Origin: Chitinophagaceae bacterium
GTDB taxonomy: Bacteria; Bacteroidota; Bacteroidia; Chitinophagales; Chitinophagaceae
Reading direction: 5' to 3'
Length of the DNA stretch: 64,000 bases
NCBI GenBank assembly: GCA_016787085.1
Contig: JAEUVJ010000053.1
Span: 62,001 to 126,000 of the forward strand
Position numbers and translations under genes: made by a program. Below the pieces are notes generated by a model. That model did not search any database. It was given only the letters and a program-made list of their open reading frames with translations, and was not told the origin of the DNA. Each line of letters starts with the position of its first letter. Position 1 is the first letter of the stretch. Positions 51,538-61,683 of the stretch are shown one piece after another.

Positions 51538-53289
51538 TTACTTTTTATAAACCTTTACATTGTCATAATATACAACCGATGTTTCGGCAATGCTGCTGCC
51601 GCTGTAGAACCACCTGTTCTGACCTACTTTCCAATAGGGCGTACCGTTGCCATCTGTAGTGGCGCCGGTATAGGTATAGTACAGTACATCATCAATATAC
51701 ATTCTTATATAACCGGTAGTGTTATTGGCCCATTTGACCTCCCACCGAAGACGATACCAGGTGTTGGGTGTTATGGTCCTTACTGTGCCCGACTGATGTA
51801 CGTTGCTTCCGTTTATATTACGTACTACATTGAACTTGCCGCCGTACGTGTATAACGAGAGAACGGCGCTTCCTGTACTGCTGTTAGGGTGCCATTGAAT
51901 AGAGTGGCCGCCACCTTCAAACGTTTTCCAGTTCTCGTAATACACATCGTATTCATATACACCTTCCACAGGGTCAACGCCGCTGTATTGCATTTCGCTG
52001 CGGTAACCTGATGAGGTCTGCGGCTGGTTTTGTCTTACTTCAGATCGGAAAGAGCCCGGCCCGGTTTTGAAAGTAGTATAAGAAATAGTGTTGTAAGGTC
52101 CCTGGTTTGTGTTGATCGTTGATGCATTATCATATCCCGTTTGAAATACTAGCGTACCATAGCTGGTGGAAGGAGGCGTGACGGTAGCAGGGTTCACTGC
52201 CACAGAAACTGTCCTGTCTGCTGTTGCCCCAAGGTTGTCAGTTGCTCTCAGGTTGAAAACATAGGATCCTTCAGTTAGTCCTGTAACGGCTGTAACAGCA
52301 GCAGCAGGTGCAGAGATAGTAGCGGCTGCCCCGGAAACTTTTGTCCACTGGTACGATGCGATCGTTCCATCCGGATCAGAGGCTACACCGGTAAGCGTTA
52401 CAGAATTCAGGGGAAGTGTAATGGTTTGCCCCGTCATCGTATTGATCGCAGGTGCCTGGTTGGATGTGGAAGGAGGGGGAGTAGCTGTATTCGTTGAGCT
52501 ATTCTTTCCCCTTACTTCAAGTATGCAGGTGCCGGCTGATTGTCCGGATGGCAGTGCCAATCCTTCCTGGTATGCCGTAACTGCACCGGCATCTTTATAA
52601 TAATGATAGGTTGAATAGGTACTGGCGCCATACGTATAGAGCAATTCCGTGGCATTATCCCTGTATTGTCTTTTTGAGCCCTCAATGGCTTTCCAATCGG
52701 ATGTCACACAGATCAGCAAACTGTTCTCCTTTGTTGTATTGATGGAAACAGACGGTGTAGATTGCAGCGTGGCGTTTTTTACAGCGCCGCTTAATGTGGC
52801 TTCCTGGTTAATGATCACGTACGCAGCACTGGATACTTCGCCGTCAGGCCATGTGCTGGCGATGCTGATATTACCACCTGCAGCCAACACCGCTGTAAAT
52901 ATCTCTGCATCGCCACTTACATATTTGTGAGCCTGTGCTCTTTTTGTCCAGGTAAGAGATGGGCTGCTGGTAATAACGGCATCTTTCAATGAAGATTCGC
53001 AGGAAGTGGTCAGAACCAGCAAGGCGCCTGCTGGTACATTGGTAAGTGAATGGGTAGTTTTTTTAATACCCGTTTTGGTATCTGTTGCGATAATGGATAC
53101 ATCATTGGCAGTTCTCGCAGCGGCCGCCGTAATGCTTTCTGCTGTGATGGTCTCCTCATTGGCGGAGGATAACGCTTCAGTTGATATATCTTTCTGGCAA
53201 CCGGCAATGAAAAGAGAACTTAGTAAAACAGCACCAGCCGGAAGTGCAATGCGAAGTTTACCTTCGAACGGACGTTTGAGGTTTTTCAT
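51538..53289 (-). CDS. Lipoprotein with PKD domain and heparin-lyase-like domain
   Basis: The 583-aa protein has a lipoprotein signal with lipobox FIAGC (near residue 30). Residues about 45-260 form an unassigned beta-rich module. A Pro/Thr linker follows, then a PKD domain (about 275-370: ITLPLNSVTLTGVASDPDGTIASYQW). The C-terminal region (about 385-583) has FRSEVRQNQ, YEYDVYYENW, HSIQWHPN, WYRLRWEVKW and YIDDVLYYTY, a jelly-roll pattern like heparin lyase I and related polysaccharide lyases. It may cut or bind an acidic or plant polysaccharide. The catalytic residues cannot be fixed by eye. The ATG at 53289 is used. Confidence 0.85.
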   Translation of the reverse strand: MKNLKRPFEGKLRIALPAGAVLLSSLFIAGCQKDISTEALSSANEETITAESITAAAARTANDVSIIATDTKTGIKKTTHSLTNVPAGALLVLTTSCESSLKDAVITSSPSLTWTKRAQAHKYVSGDAEIFTAVLAAGGNISIASTWPDGEVSSAAYVIINQEATLSGAVKNATLQSTPSVSINTTKENSLLICVTSDWKAIEGSKRQYRDNATELLYTYGASTYSTYHYYKDAGAVTAYQEGLALPSGQSAGTCILEVRGKNSSTNTATPPPSTSNQAPAINTMTGQTITLPLNSVTLTGVASDPDGTIASYQWTKVSGAAATISAPAAAVTAVTGLTEGSYVFNLRATDNLGATADRTVSVAVNPATVTPPSTSYGTLVFQTGYDNASTINTNQGPYNTISYTTFKTGPGSFRSEVRQNQPQTSSGYRSEMQYSGVDPVEGVYEYDVYYENWKTFEGGGHSIQWHPNSSTGSAVLSLYTYGGKFNVVRNINGSNVHQSGTVRTITPNTWYRLRWEVKWANNTTGYIRMYIDDVLYYTYTGATTDGNGTPYWKVGQNRWFYSGSSIAETSVVYYDNVKVYKK

Positions 53290-53576
53290 AAAGTATTTTT
53301 GTTTGCCGCCATTAGCCAACTACTGTGCCGCCGGTAATTAACCAAAGTCAATAACGATGTTTATACAGGGATATACTTATGTGTATATCGATATATGCAG
53401 CAATAATCAAGAGGGAAGTAAAAAAATATTGATACCTGTCAATGCATTACCGTCGGAATATATTTATGCAGATCATCATTGATCACAGACAACGGGAGCG
53501 GTAATTGTTAAGGAATCGTAAAACTAAAGCAGCATCTTTATGGATGCTGCAAGGATAAAGAAAGTGTTGCAGGCGC

Positions 53577-55355
53577 TTACATCCTTTCAGGAACTTTAAT
53601 GCCTAATAATGACATAGCCGAGGCGATCACGTTAGCGGTAAGTTGAGAAAGCTGAAGGCGGAGCTGTTTCTTTTCTTCCGACTCAGCACTCATTACCGAA
53701 TGTTCTGTATAAAATGTATTGAATGATTTGGCCACATTAAATGCATAAATGGCGATCACGGAAGGGTTATGTTCCTGCAACGCCTGCTCCAGTACGATGC
53801 TGTACTGTTCCAGCAAGACGATCAGTTCTTTTTCTTTAGGCAGCAATTTCGCCGTTACCGGTTGCTGGTTAGCTGTAGCCCTTTCTTTTCTCAGTATGGA
53901 TTTTATCCTGGCATGGGTATATTGTACAAAAGGCCCCGTGAACCCGTGAAAATCTATACTTTCTTCCGGGTTAAAGATCATTTTCTTTTTAGGGTCTACC
54001 CGCAGCAGGAAGAACTTTAAAGCACCCAGCCCGATCGTGTCATACAGTTCTTTCAGTTCATCAGCCGAAAAATCTTTTACCTTTCCAAGTTCTTCTGTGT
54101 GCTTCGCTGCAATGGCCACCATTTCATCTGTCATGTCATCTGCATCCACCACGGTACCTTCGCGGCTCTTCATACGCCCGGTAGGCAGTTCTACCATGCC
54201 GTAACTTAAGTGATAAATACCATCGGCGCCCGGCATTTGCAGCTTCTGCGCCATCAGTTTGAGTACCTTAAAATGATAATTCTGTTCATCGCCTACCACA
54301 TAGATGCTTTCGCCCGGCTGGTATTCCTTCTGTTTTTGTTCAGCCAGCCCGATATCCTGTGTGATATAAACAGAAGTTCCGTCCTTGCGCATCACAAGTT
54401 TTTCATCCAATCCATCTGCAGTGAGGTCTATCCATACACTGCCATCTTCCTTTTGGAAGAAAACACCTTTTTCCAACCCCTGCCTGACGATGTCTTTTCC
54501 GAGCAGGTAGGTATCGCTTTCGTAATAGGTCTTATCAAAGTCGCTGCCGATACGTTTATAGGTAGTATCAAAGCCTTCATATACCCAGCCATTCATCTTT
54601 TTCCAGAGATCAATGACATCCGGTTTGCCGGCCTCCCAATCAACAAGCATTTGCTGTGCTGCTTTCATGACCGGGGCTTCTTTCTCCGCCTGTTCTTTGC
54701 TCATACCCCCGGTAGTAAGATCATCCACCTGTTTTTTATATTCATCATTGAACCTGACATAATACTCCCCGACAAAATGGTCGCCTTTCTTTCCTGTACT
54801 GGCCGGTGTTGCCCCGTTTGCAAAAAGCTGCCAGGCGATCATGCTTTTGCAGATATGAATACCCCTGTCATTAACGATGCAGGTCTTTACCACATCATAG
54901 CCTCCGGCTTTTAGTATGGCGGAAATGCTCCACCCCAGAAAATTATTCCGCAGGTGACCAAGGTGCAGCGGCTTATTGGTATTGGGAGAGGAGTACTCCA
55001 CTATGATCGTTTTGCCATTCGGCTTTTTTGTCCCTGTATTTTTATCTGTATGGTTTGATCGCAGAAAATTCGTCCAGTAACTATCGGCTATTACAAGGTT
55101 CAGGAACCCTTTGATGACATTAAAAGAAGTGAATAATACAGGGTTGTTCTTTACCAGGGCTTCACCGATTTCCTGGCCCAGTTGCTCCGGGGATTTTTTC
55201 AGCTGTTTTACAAACGAAAAAAGCACCAGTGTATAATCGCCTTCAAACTCAGGCTTGGTCGTGTTGACAGTCAGGTCGGGCTCGCTGAGGGCCAGTCCGT
55301 ACAGTTCTTTCAGCGTTGTTATCATCAGCGGCTTAATATCATGGGCTATGCTCAT
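53577..55355 (-). CDS. argS: Arginyl-tRNA synthetase
   Basis: The 592-aa class I synthetase charges tRNA-Arg. The N-terminal Arg-specific domain (residues 1-110) is followed by the HIGH-type motif in NKPLHLGHLRNN. Other conserved parts are SSPNTNKP, the MKSREGTVVDADDM region that takes the place of KMSKS, and the C-terminal anticodon-binding helical domain with TGPFVQYTHARIKSIL and the final VPERM. The length matches the bacterial family. The gene is alone on its strand here. Confidence 0.96.
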   Translation of the reverse strand: MSIAHDIKPLMITTLKELYGLALSEPDLTVNTTKPEFEGDYTLVLFSFVKQLKKSPEQLGQEIGEALVKNNPVLFTSFNVIKGFLNLVIADSYWTNFLRSNHTDKNTGTKKPNGKTIIVEYSSPNTNKPLHLGHLRNNFLGWSISAILKAGGYDVVKTCIVNDRGIHICKSMIAWQLFANGATPASTGKKGDHFVGEYYVRFNDEYKKQVDDLTTGGMSKEQAEKEAPVMKAAQQMLVDWEAGKPDVIDLWKKMNGWVYEGFDTTYKRIGSDFDKTYYESDTYLLGKDIVRQGLEKGVFFQKEDGSVWIDLTADGLDEKLVMRKDGTSVYITQDIGLAEQKQKEYQPGESIYVVGDEQNYHFKVLKLMAQKLQMPGADGIYHLSYGMVELPTGRMKSREGTVVDADDMTDEMVAIAAKHTEELGKVKDFSADELKELYDTIGLGALKFFLLRVDPKKKMIFNPEESIDFHGFTGPFVQYTHARIKSILRKERATANQQPVTAKLLPKEKELIVLLEQYSIVLEQALQEHNPSVIAIYAFNVAKSFNTFYTEHSVMSAESEEKKQLRLQLSQLTANVIASAMSLLGIKVPERM

Positions 55356-55461
55356 GCCTGTCTTCGTTTTGGCTGCGAATGTACGAAGTGAATAAGGTTC
55401 ATCCGGGTTTTGTAAAGGAGAATTTGGGAGATGGCTTTTCTTTCAATTACTTTGCGGCGTT

Positions 55462-55977
55462 TTGAGACAGCATTTCCATAGCGTAAGGGATTTTCTTCTT
55501 CCCATCATTGATTTTTTTTATCCGCCTTTTCGCCGGCTGATGAACCTGCAGACCTTCCGGTATGCAGTATCCGGCGGCAGCAATGTGTTATTGGGCTTCC
55601 TGGTCTATTTTATCAGCTTCAGGTATGTTTTTGCAGAAAAGGAATTTCATTTTGGCATATACGCCTTCAAAGCACACGTGGCGGCCCTTTTTGTTTCTTT
55701 CTGCATTACTTTCCCCATTGGCTTTTTTATGTCAAAATATGTGGTGTTCAGCGATTCGAAAATGAAAGGCAGGATACAACTGTTCCGGTATTTCATGATC
55801 TGCATGTTCAACCTGGTGCTGAACTATATCCTGCTCAAGATAATGGTAGAGCAATTTCATGTATATGCCGTGATCGCCCAGGTCCTGACCACAGCCATCG
55901 TTATTGTTTTCAGCTACCTGGCACAACGTCATTTTTCTTTCAAGGCGGCTGCTATCGAAGAGGAAACTACAGGCTGA
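55462..55977 (+). CDS. GtrA family membrane protein (TTG start)
   Basis: The 171-aa protein has four predicted helices and the GtrA pattern: IDFFYPPFRRLMNLQTFRYAVSGGSNVLLG, then FPIGFFMSKYVVFS and the final helix with SYLAQRHFSFK. GtrA proteins are thought to move or stabilise polyprenyl-linked sugars in O-antigen or polysaccharide modification. No ATG precedes the conserved DFFYPPF segment, so the start is taken as the TTG at 55462; the first ATG (55540) would cut off this part. A TTACTTTG promoter-like box lies just before. The 3' end overlaps the next convergent gene by 11 bp. Confidence 0.83.
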   Translation: MRQHFHSVRDFLLPIIDFFYPPFRRLMNLQTFRYAVSGGSNVLLGFLVYFISFRYVFAEKEFHFGIYAFKAHVAALFVSFCITFPIGFFMSKYVVFSDSKMKGRIQLFRYFMICMFNLVLNYILLKIMVEQFHVYAVIAQVLTTAIVIVFSYLAQRHFSFKAAAIEEETTG

Positions 55978-57409
55978 ACTCTGCCGACTCTACTTTCACC
56001 GATAAGTTCCCGCTGCAGTTGCTGCGGATAACGAGGAAGCGGCTTAGCGGGTAAATACCGATCAGCCTGATGTCATCTACGTTGCCGTTGCTGCTGATCC
56101 CTTTCATCCATTCATGGTTCAGTTGCTGGTTGATACTCACTTTGGCCGTATCAATAAATGAAGTGAGGTCGTACTTCGTGTATTTGCTGATCTCATTGAC
56201 TATGCGTCTGCTGAAAAGCCATTCCGCTGATTTCAGCAAGGCGTTCTTTGAGCGGATGTCAAAATCAATATCCCTGATCTCGATGATGCGTTTTTCCCTG
56301 TCATACGCCGGCTTGCCGGTCAGGTAAAACGTGCCTTTATTACTGCCGGAGAAATTCACCTTGATCACAAGTTTCTCGTTGCCTTCGCCTACCAGCTTAC
56401 AATCATCTATGATGAATTTTTTCCTGATCGGACCTTTGTTGAAATCAAATTCCTTGCCTGCCAGTTGCCGGTTCATAATATAGCTGAGCGAATCATAATT
56501 CAATACGGCATCAAGAAAAATGGAAAATCCCTGCCGCCTGCTGAAATCACTTAAAGCGGGAACAGCCGATGTTTTGTCCGCCTGTCTTTCAAAACTGATC
56601 ACCGGCTTGGCCGACAACCCGAGATATAAATACAAAGAATCATTCCTGGCAAAAAGATTATTGATCCGCAACCGCTGGGGGTTCATCTGCAACCAGCCCA
56701 TACCATAAATATTATACGACTTGCTCAGTTGGTCCCATACCTGCTGAAAGCGGGGCCTCAGGTCCACTACGCTGTAATTCTTTTCCATCGCTGCTTTGGC
56801 CGCATCTAATTCCTCCTTCAATCCGTTCATCACCTGTTTAGTGATGTCCTGGTTCCAGAAGCAAACCTTGCAGTTGTCCAATGGCTGCGGCTCATTTCGC
56901 CGGATAGTAAGTTTTACCTTGTAATCAGGTTGTACGGCCATCGAGTTGGTGAAAGATACATTCACTCTTCGTTCCGGTTCGTCAAAACCACAGCGGCAGG
57001 GCGGCGTCCAGGGAGAAACAGCAGCACCCATTACGCAGACCCTGGTAGACCCGATGATCTTATACAGGCCGGTAAAACCAAGATTCATGGTTGTTCCCGA
57101 TACCGTCATCTGTAGCGGGCTGCGGCGAAACACATATTTATAGCGCATGTCACAACCTTCCTGCACCCAATCATCCGGGTAGCCTTCTGAAGTAAAAAGC
57201 GTGTCCACATTTTTTTCTGCCAGGGCATACACCGGTTTCAGGCTGATCTGGATGGGAATATTGATTTCCGATACCGGCAGTGAATCAAGATTGAAATCTG
57301 TTTCTGTGAGCACAGGTTTTTCAGAAATGATCTTTTTGGAGCTGCCACAGGAAACGAGAATAAGGGCTAAGGCCGCTGCTGCTGGAATAATTCCTTTCAT
57401 GTTTTTCAT
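55967..57409 (-). CDS. DUF4403 family lipoprotein
   Basis: The 480-aa protein starts at the ATG at 57409 (MKNMKGIIPAAAALALILVSC), a lipoprotein signal with Cys at about residue 21. An upstream reading adds 38 residues without support, and an alternative ATG at 57400 is nearly equal. The body fits DUF4403: INIPIQISLKPVYALAEK, GMGWLQMNPQRLRINNLFA, LYLYLGLSAKPVISF, and a late segment YDLTSFIDTAKVSINQQL. The Cys-rich part near PCRCGFD and CKVCFW may form disulfides. No function is known. Confidence 0.87.
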   Translation of the reverse strand: MKNMKGIIPAAAALALILVSCGSSKKIISEKPVLTETDFNLDSLPVSEINIPIQISLKPVYALAEKNVDTLFTSEGYPDDWVQEGCDMRYKYVFRRSPLQMTVSGTTMNLGFTGLYKIIGSTRVCVMGAAVSPWTPPCRCGFDEPERRVNVSFTNSMAVQPDYKVKLTIRRNEPQPLDNCKVCFWNQDITKQVMNGLKEELDAAKAAMEKNYSVVDLRPRFQQVWDQLSKSYNIYGMGWLQMNPQRLRINNLFARNDSLYLYLGLSAKPVISFERQADKTSAVPALSDFSRRQGFSIFLDAVLNYDSLSYIMNRQLAGKEFDFNKGPIRKKFIIDDCKLVGEGNEKLVIKVNFSGSNKGTFYLTGKPAYDREKRIIEIRDIDFDIRSKNALLKSAEWLFSRRIVNEISKYTKYDLTSFIDTAKVSINQQLNHEWMKGISSNGNVDDIRLIGIYPLSRFLVIRSNCSGNLSVKVESAEFSL

Positions 57410-57536
57410 TGACGGACTAAAAATACTGAAAGTGGATAAGAGACAAAGTGAAGGAAAGGAGAAAAAGAAGGAAAAGAGGGATAATACGGGTGGCAGGACG
57501 CAATTCTCACGGCGGAAGTACATTATCCAGGATCAT

Positions 57537-58172
57537 TTAATATTCTTTGTTACCCCGATTTCGGTACCCGATCATAGCCGCTGCAATTGCAGCCACAATG
57601 AGCCCGGTGTCTTCATACATTCCTAATGCAAGTGCTGCGGAAAACCCGATCACTGACCATATAAAGGGGATGATCAGCAGATAAAGAGACAATCGTTTCT
57701 CTGCGAGCAATAGCATACCGAATGTGTAGATGGTGGTAGGACAGGGAAGTCCAAACGTAGGGGAATATGGGTAAGCGTGGCCGGTAAAATAGCCAATGGC
57801 CGGGTAAATAAGTAAGGCGTAGATGATCACCAGTACAGCAGCAAAGCCGTTGGTGCTTTTACGAAAATGAAAAGATACATTTTTGCTGAACCCGTATAAC
57901 AGGAAAAATATTCCCTGCAGAACAAACAGGGTCCCGAATACATAGGCTGCTGTATTGATCCCGGAAAAGAAATAGTAGTGATAAACTATACCCATCCATA
58001 ACCATAGTACAGAAAGTACTGTAAGTGCCCATCTGCCGGGGACAGATCTTTTTATGATCATAATGATCATTGCGGTTGCGGTCAGCCAGAAAATGACCTG
58101 CAGCGGCCATATGGCTCTATTATAGTCTTTAAAAACTTCCAGGAACTCTTGTATGGTAAACGGCAGTTTCAT
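57537..58172 (-). CDS. DUF6064-like multi-pass membrane protein
   Basis: The 211-aa protein has six or more hydrophobic helices and starts with MKLPFTIQEFLEVFKDYN, a cytoplasmic or amphipathic segment typical of DUF6064. The loop GYFTGHAYPYSPTFGLPCPTTIYTFG is rich in Pro, Gly and His and looks like the conserved core. No function is known. The ATG at 58172 lies 34 bp past the stop of the TMEM175-like gene, so the two membrane proteins are probably co-transcribed. Confidence 0.8.
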   Translation of the reverse strand: MKLPFTIQEFLEVFKDYNRAIWPLQVIFWLTATAMIIMIIKRSVPGRWALTVLSVLWLWMGIVYHYYFFSGINTAAYVFGTLFVLQGIFFLLYGFSKNVSFHFRKSTNGFAAVLVIIYALLIYPAIGYFTGHAYPYSPTFGLPCPTTIYTFGMLLLAEKRLSLYLLIIPFIWSVIGFSAALALGMYEDTGLIVAAIAAAMIGYRNRGNKEY

Positions 58173-58205
58173 ATAATGAAATTGCAGGCTATAACCCGGC
58201 AACGT

Positions 58206-58928
58206 TTACTTTTCTGTATGGCTTGTCTTTGGATTGTAAAGACGGGCATTCACTATCAGTAAAACCGGGATAAACAAATAGCAAATGCCTGATAGTATTT
58301 CCCAGCCTGCTGTGACCATCAGTATAGCGGCGATACCTACAGCGGCATTCAAAATGGCCCCGCTTCTTTCCTTACGGGTGAACAGGACCTCAAATTGATT
58401 CAGTTCCAGTTTTTTTCTGACATACAGGACCCGCTGGTACATGAAGAACAATAACAGCCATATCATACAATAACCGGCGCTGAAGAGCATGATCAGCTGC
58501 GAAAAATCTCCGGGGTTCATGATCGCTATTCCCTTTTCCGTTGCTTCCGGGAACAGGTTGATACCTGTCCACGAAAAGAGCAGCAAGGAGAATAAGAACT
58601 TCAATGGGTATACATAAAAGAGAATGACGGCGAGATAAGCGAGGTTAAGAAAGATGGTGATGCGGTCATTCAGTCCATAGCGGCGGAAGAACTTATACTG
58701 CTGGTACCAGAACAAAAAGATCATCGCCACCGTGGCAAAAAAAGGAACGGCTCCCTGCAAAATGATCTCCAGTTCGTGAAATGTCTGCGGTACTTCCAGC
58801 GCTACGACCAGCAAAGACACAGAGAAAGCAAATACGGCATCACTCAACGCTTCAATGCGAAGTATTTCTTTGCCCCGTTCCCTGAAATGTGGCTGGTGCA
58901 ATGGCCCGAATACTTTTTTCCGGATCAT
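58206..58928 (-). CDS. TMEM175/DUF1211-like potassium channel family protein
   Basis: The 240-aa protein has about six helices and the signature of the TMEM175 group in helix 1: RIEALSDAVFAFSVSLLV, which fits R-x3-F/L-SDAVFA. Bacterial members form K+ leak channels. The first half matches this family (FHELEIILQGAVPFFATVAM), and the second half is a divergent repeat. Ion selectivity cannot be judged. The DUF6064-like gene follows on the same strand. Confidence 0.85.
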   Translation of the reverse strand: MIRKKVFGPLHQPHFRERGKEILRIEALSDAVFAFSVSLLVVALEVPQTFHELEIILQGAVPFFATVAMIFLFWYQQYKFFRRYGLNDRITIFLNLAYLAVILFYVYPLKFLFSLLLFSWTGINLFPEATEKGIAIMNPGDFSQLIMLFSAGYCMIWLLLFFMYQRVLYVRKKLELNQFEVLFTRKERSGAILNAAVGIAAILMVTAGWEILSGICYLFIPVLLIVNARLYNPKTSHTEK

Positions 58929-59112
58929 AGATCACTGTTTTCGGCGGAGCAAGTTACCGGCTATGAAAGGGTAATTATATGATTTTGGTTAGGAGGGCCC
59001 GTGATGCCACGGCAAGCATTGTTATACTTTGACTTTTCTCAAGGACGGTGGTAATTTTTTTTGGTAATCAATAAAACGGTACTTTCCTTTAATAATCAAA
59101 AACCAGACATCT

Positions 59113-61683
59113 ATGTTACAAAAACTCTGCATGGCGGGTATTATCATGCTTGGCATGGTCATTCCCTGCACACTGGCTGCACAGGTCAAAAAACCTGTTC
59201 CTGTAAAACCTAAAGTAGTGGTGGACTCTGCTGCCGCCAAAAAAGATTCCTTGTGGAAAGAAGCCGTGAAAGGGAAACGAAAAGCGGAGGGCATGTTCAC
59301 GCTTTACCAGGATACTGCATCCGGCAGTTTGCAGCTATATATCCGCAAAGACCAGCTCGATAAGGAATTCATTTACCAGAGTTTTTCGATGGGAGGCCCC
59401 GGCAGTTTATTCCTTAACCAGAATATGCTGCGGGAAACATGGGTGTTCAAGATCAAAAAGGCCTACAACCGTCTTGATTTCATCCGCTGCAATGTCAATT
59501 TCTATTATGATCCATCCAATGCTATCAGCAAAGCTGCCAATGTAGATGTAAGTGACGCTGTTTTTTATGCTGATAAAGTGGGTGCTGAAGATTCACTGGG
59601 TTACCTGGTAAAGGCAGACGGTCTGTTCCTGAGTGAAAAGTTAGACCCGGTAAAACCTAATTTTCCTCCCAATATTCCTCCCGGAGCCATCTTTAATGTA
59701 GGGAGTTTGGTAGCAGACAAATCAGGCTATGAAAAGATCCGTTCTTTTCCGAATAATACAGATGTGGTCGTCTCCTTAGCATACGATAACCCCGCACCTT
59801 TGAATTACGGCGATAAGTCCATTACTGATGCGCGGTATGTGAGGGTCAAGATGCAGCACAGTTTCCTGGAGATGCCGAAGAATGATTACAAGCCCCGGTT
59901 TGATGACCCCCGTGTCGGGTACTTCCTCCAGGAAACGGATGATATGACCTCCACGAAAGCGACACCCTACCGCGATATGATCAATCGCTGGCATTTGGTG
60001 AAAAAAGATCCGAATGCAGCAATGAGCGAACCGGTGGATCCCATTGTATGGTGGGTGGAGAACACGACACCGCTTGAATTAAGACAGATCATCCTCAATG
60101 CTGGCAATAAATGGAATGATGCCTTTGAAAAGGCCGGTTTCAAAAATGCAGTGGTGATGAAAATGATGCCCGACACAGCAACATGGGATCCTGCTGATAT
60201 ACGCTACAACGTGATACGCTGGGTCTCTTCTGATCTTGGATATGCTATCGGGCCAAGTTTTGTCAACCCGCGAACAGGACAGATACTCGGTTCGGATATC
60301 ACCATTGATTTCGGTTTCATGGGCGGTATTATCAGCGAGCAGGATGTATTCAGACCGGTCGGTTATCCTTCACTTGAGATGACAAAATCAATGGCAGCCA
60401 TGCGTAATCATTTTATGAGTTGCGATATGGCCAAAGGCATGCAGATGCAGTTTGCCGCAGGGAATATCATTGCTGAATGTTTTGATGCCACACCGGATGA
60501 ACTCGCCACATTGAAAGAGCAATTCTTTACCGAGCTTATCTTACATGAGATGGGGCATACCCTCGGGCTGAACCACAATATGAAATCGAGCCACATGCTG
60601 AGCCCGGCCGAACTGAACGATAAGAATATGACAAGGCAATATGGTGTGACCGGCTCTGTAATGGATTATTCTGTAGTGAATGCGGCACTGGATCGCAGTA
60701 AGCAGGCCGATTATTATACCACCACACCGGGGCCTTATGACAAGTGGGCTATTGAGTACGGCTATACTCCTTTCTCAGCAGCCAATGAAAAAACCGGTCT
60801 GGAAAAAATACTCGGCCGCAGTACGGAACCTAAACTCATTTTTGGAAATGATGCCGATATCGCTTTTATCGGCGGAGGTATTGATCCGAGAGTGAATGTA
60901 TGGGATATGAGCAGTGATATGGTGACATACGGTACTGACCGTTTCAAACTGGTGAACGAACTGATAGGTAAATTAAAAGATAAGTATGCCAAACCCGGCG
61001 GCACCTATGCAGATATGCGCTGGAAATACAATATGCTCGTCAACCAGCGTTATTCGATGGCCATCCCGATCGCTATGTATATCGGCGGTATCTATGTGGA
61101 CCGGAGTTTTGTCGGGCAAAATCCGTCCACTGCACCATTCACGCCGGTGCCGGTGGATTACCAGAAGAAAGCATTGGATGTATTGAACACCTATGTTTTT
61201 TCACCCAATGCCTTTGATGCGGACAGTTATTTGTTCCCTTACCTGCAACGGCAAAGAAGAGGTTTCAATTTCTACGGCAGCCCGGAAGATCCCAAACCGG
61301 AACTGACCGTTTATTATATGCAGTCGTATGTACTGCAGTGCATACTGAATGAATATACGCTGGGAAGGGCAAATAGGACCACATTGTATGGCAATACATA
61401 TCCTGCTGCCAACATCATGAATGATGTAACGGGGATGGTGTTTGATGCGGATAGCAAAGGCGATGTGAACTTGTACCGCCAGAATCTGCAGACGGAATAT
61501 GTGAAAATGGTAGCGGCGATATTACTAAAAGGTAATTACGATGACCCGTCCAAAGCAGCGGCCCTGAGTACATTGAGAAGTATCAAAGAAAAATTGAAAA
61601 AGGCTGGTGCCGGAAACGAACAGACCAAAGCGCACCGGGAGAACCTGCAATTCTTAATTGACAAAGCGCTGGTGATAAAATAA
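59113..61683 (+). CDS. Large exported zinc metalloprotease (DUF5117/DUF5118-type)
   Basis: The 856-aa protein has an N-terminal signal peptide (MLQKLCMAGIIMLGMVIPCTLAAQ). It is followed by a Lys/Pro-rich linker and an N-terminal region of about 400 residues in the DUF5118/DUF5117 style (GMFTLYQDTASGSLQLYIRKDQL, SFSMGGPGS). The metalloprotease site is HEMGHTLGLNH (His478, Glu479, His482, His488), the long-zincin form HExxHxxGxxH. A downstream segment with GSVMDYSVVN is the Met-turn. The C-terminal part is unassigned. Such proteins are common and abundant in Bacteroidota; the substrate is unknown. A very strong terminator follows. Confidence 0.92.
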   Translation: MLQKLCMAGIIMLGMVIPCTLAAQVKKPVPVKPKVVVDSAAAKKDSLWKEAVKGKRKAEGMFTLYQDTASGSLQLYIRKDQLDKEFIYQSFSMGGPGSLFLNQNMLRETWVFKIKKAYNRLDFIRCNVNFYYDPSNAISKAANVDVSDAVFYADKVGAEDSLGYLVKADGLFLSEKLDPVKPNFPPNIPPGAIFNVGSLVADKSGYEKIRSFPNNTDVVVSLAYDNPAPLNYGDKSITDARYVRVKMQHSFLEMPKNDYKPRFDDPRVGYFLQETDDMTSTKATPYRDMINRWHLVKKDPNAAMSEPVDPIVWWVENTTPLELRQIILNAGNKWNDAFEKAGFKNAVVMKMMPDTATWDPADIRYNVIRWVSSDLGYAIGPSFVNPRTGQILGSDITIDFGFMGGIISEQDVFRPVGYPSLEMTKSMAAMRNHFMSCDMAKGMQMQFAAGNIIAECFDATPDELATLKEQFFTELILHEMGHTLGLNHNMKSSHMLSPAELNDKNMTRQYGVTGSVMDYSVVNAALDRSKQADYYTTTPGPYDKWAIEYGYTPFSAANEKTGLEKILGRSTEPKLIFGNDADIAFIGGGIDPRVNVWDMSSDMVTYGTDRFKLVNELIGKLKDKYAKPGGTYADMRWKYNMLVNQRYSMAIPIAMYIGGIYVDRSFVGQNPSTAPFTPVPVDYQKKALDVLNTYVFSPNAFDADSYLFPYLQRQRRGFNFYGSPEDPKPELTVYYMQSYVLQCILNEYTLGRANRTTLYGNTYPAANIMNDVTGMVFDADSKGDVNLYRQNLQTEYVKMVAAILLKGNYDDPSKAAALSTLRSIKEKLKKAGAGNEQTKAHRENLQFLIDKALVIK

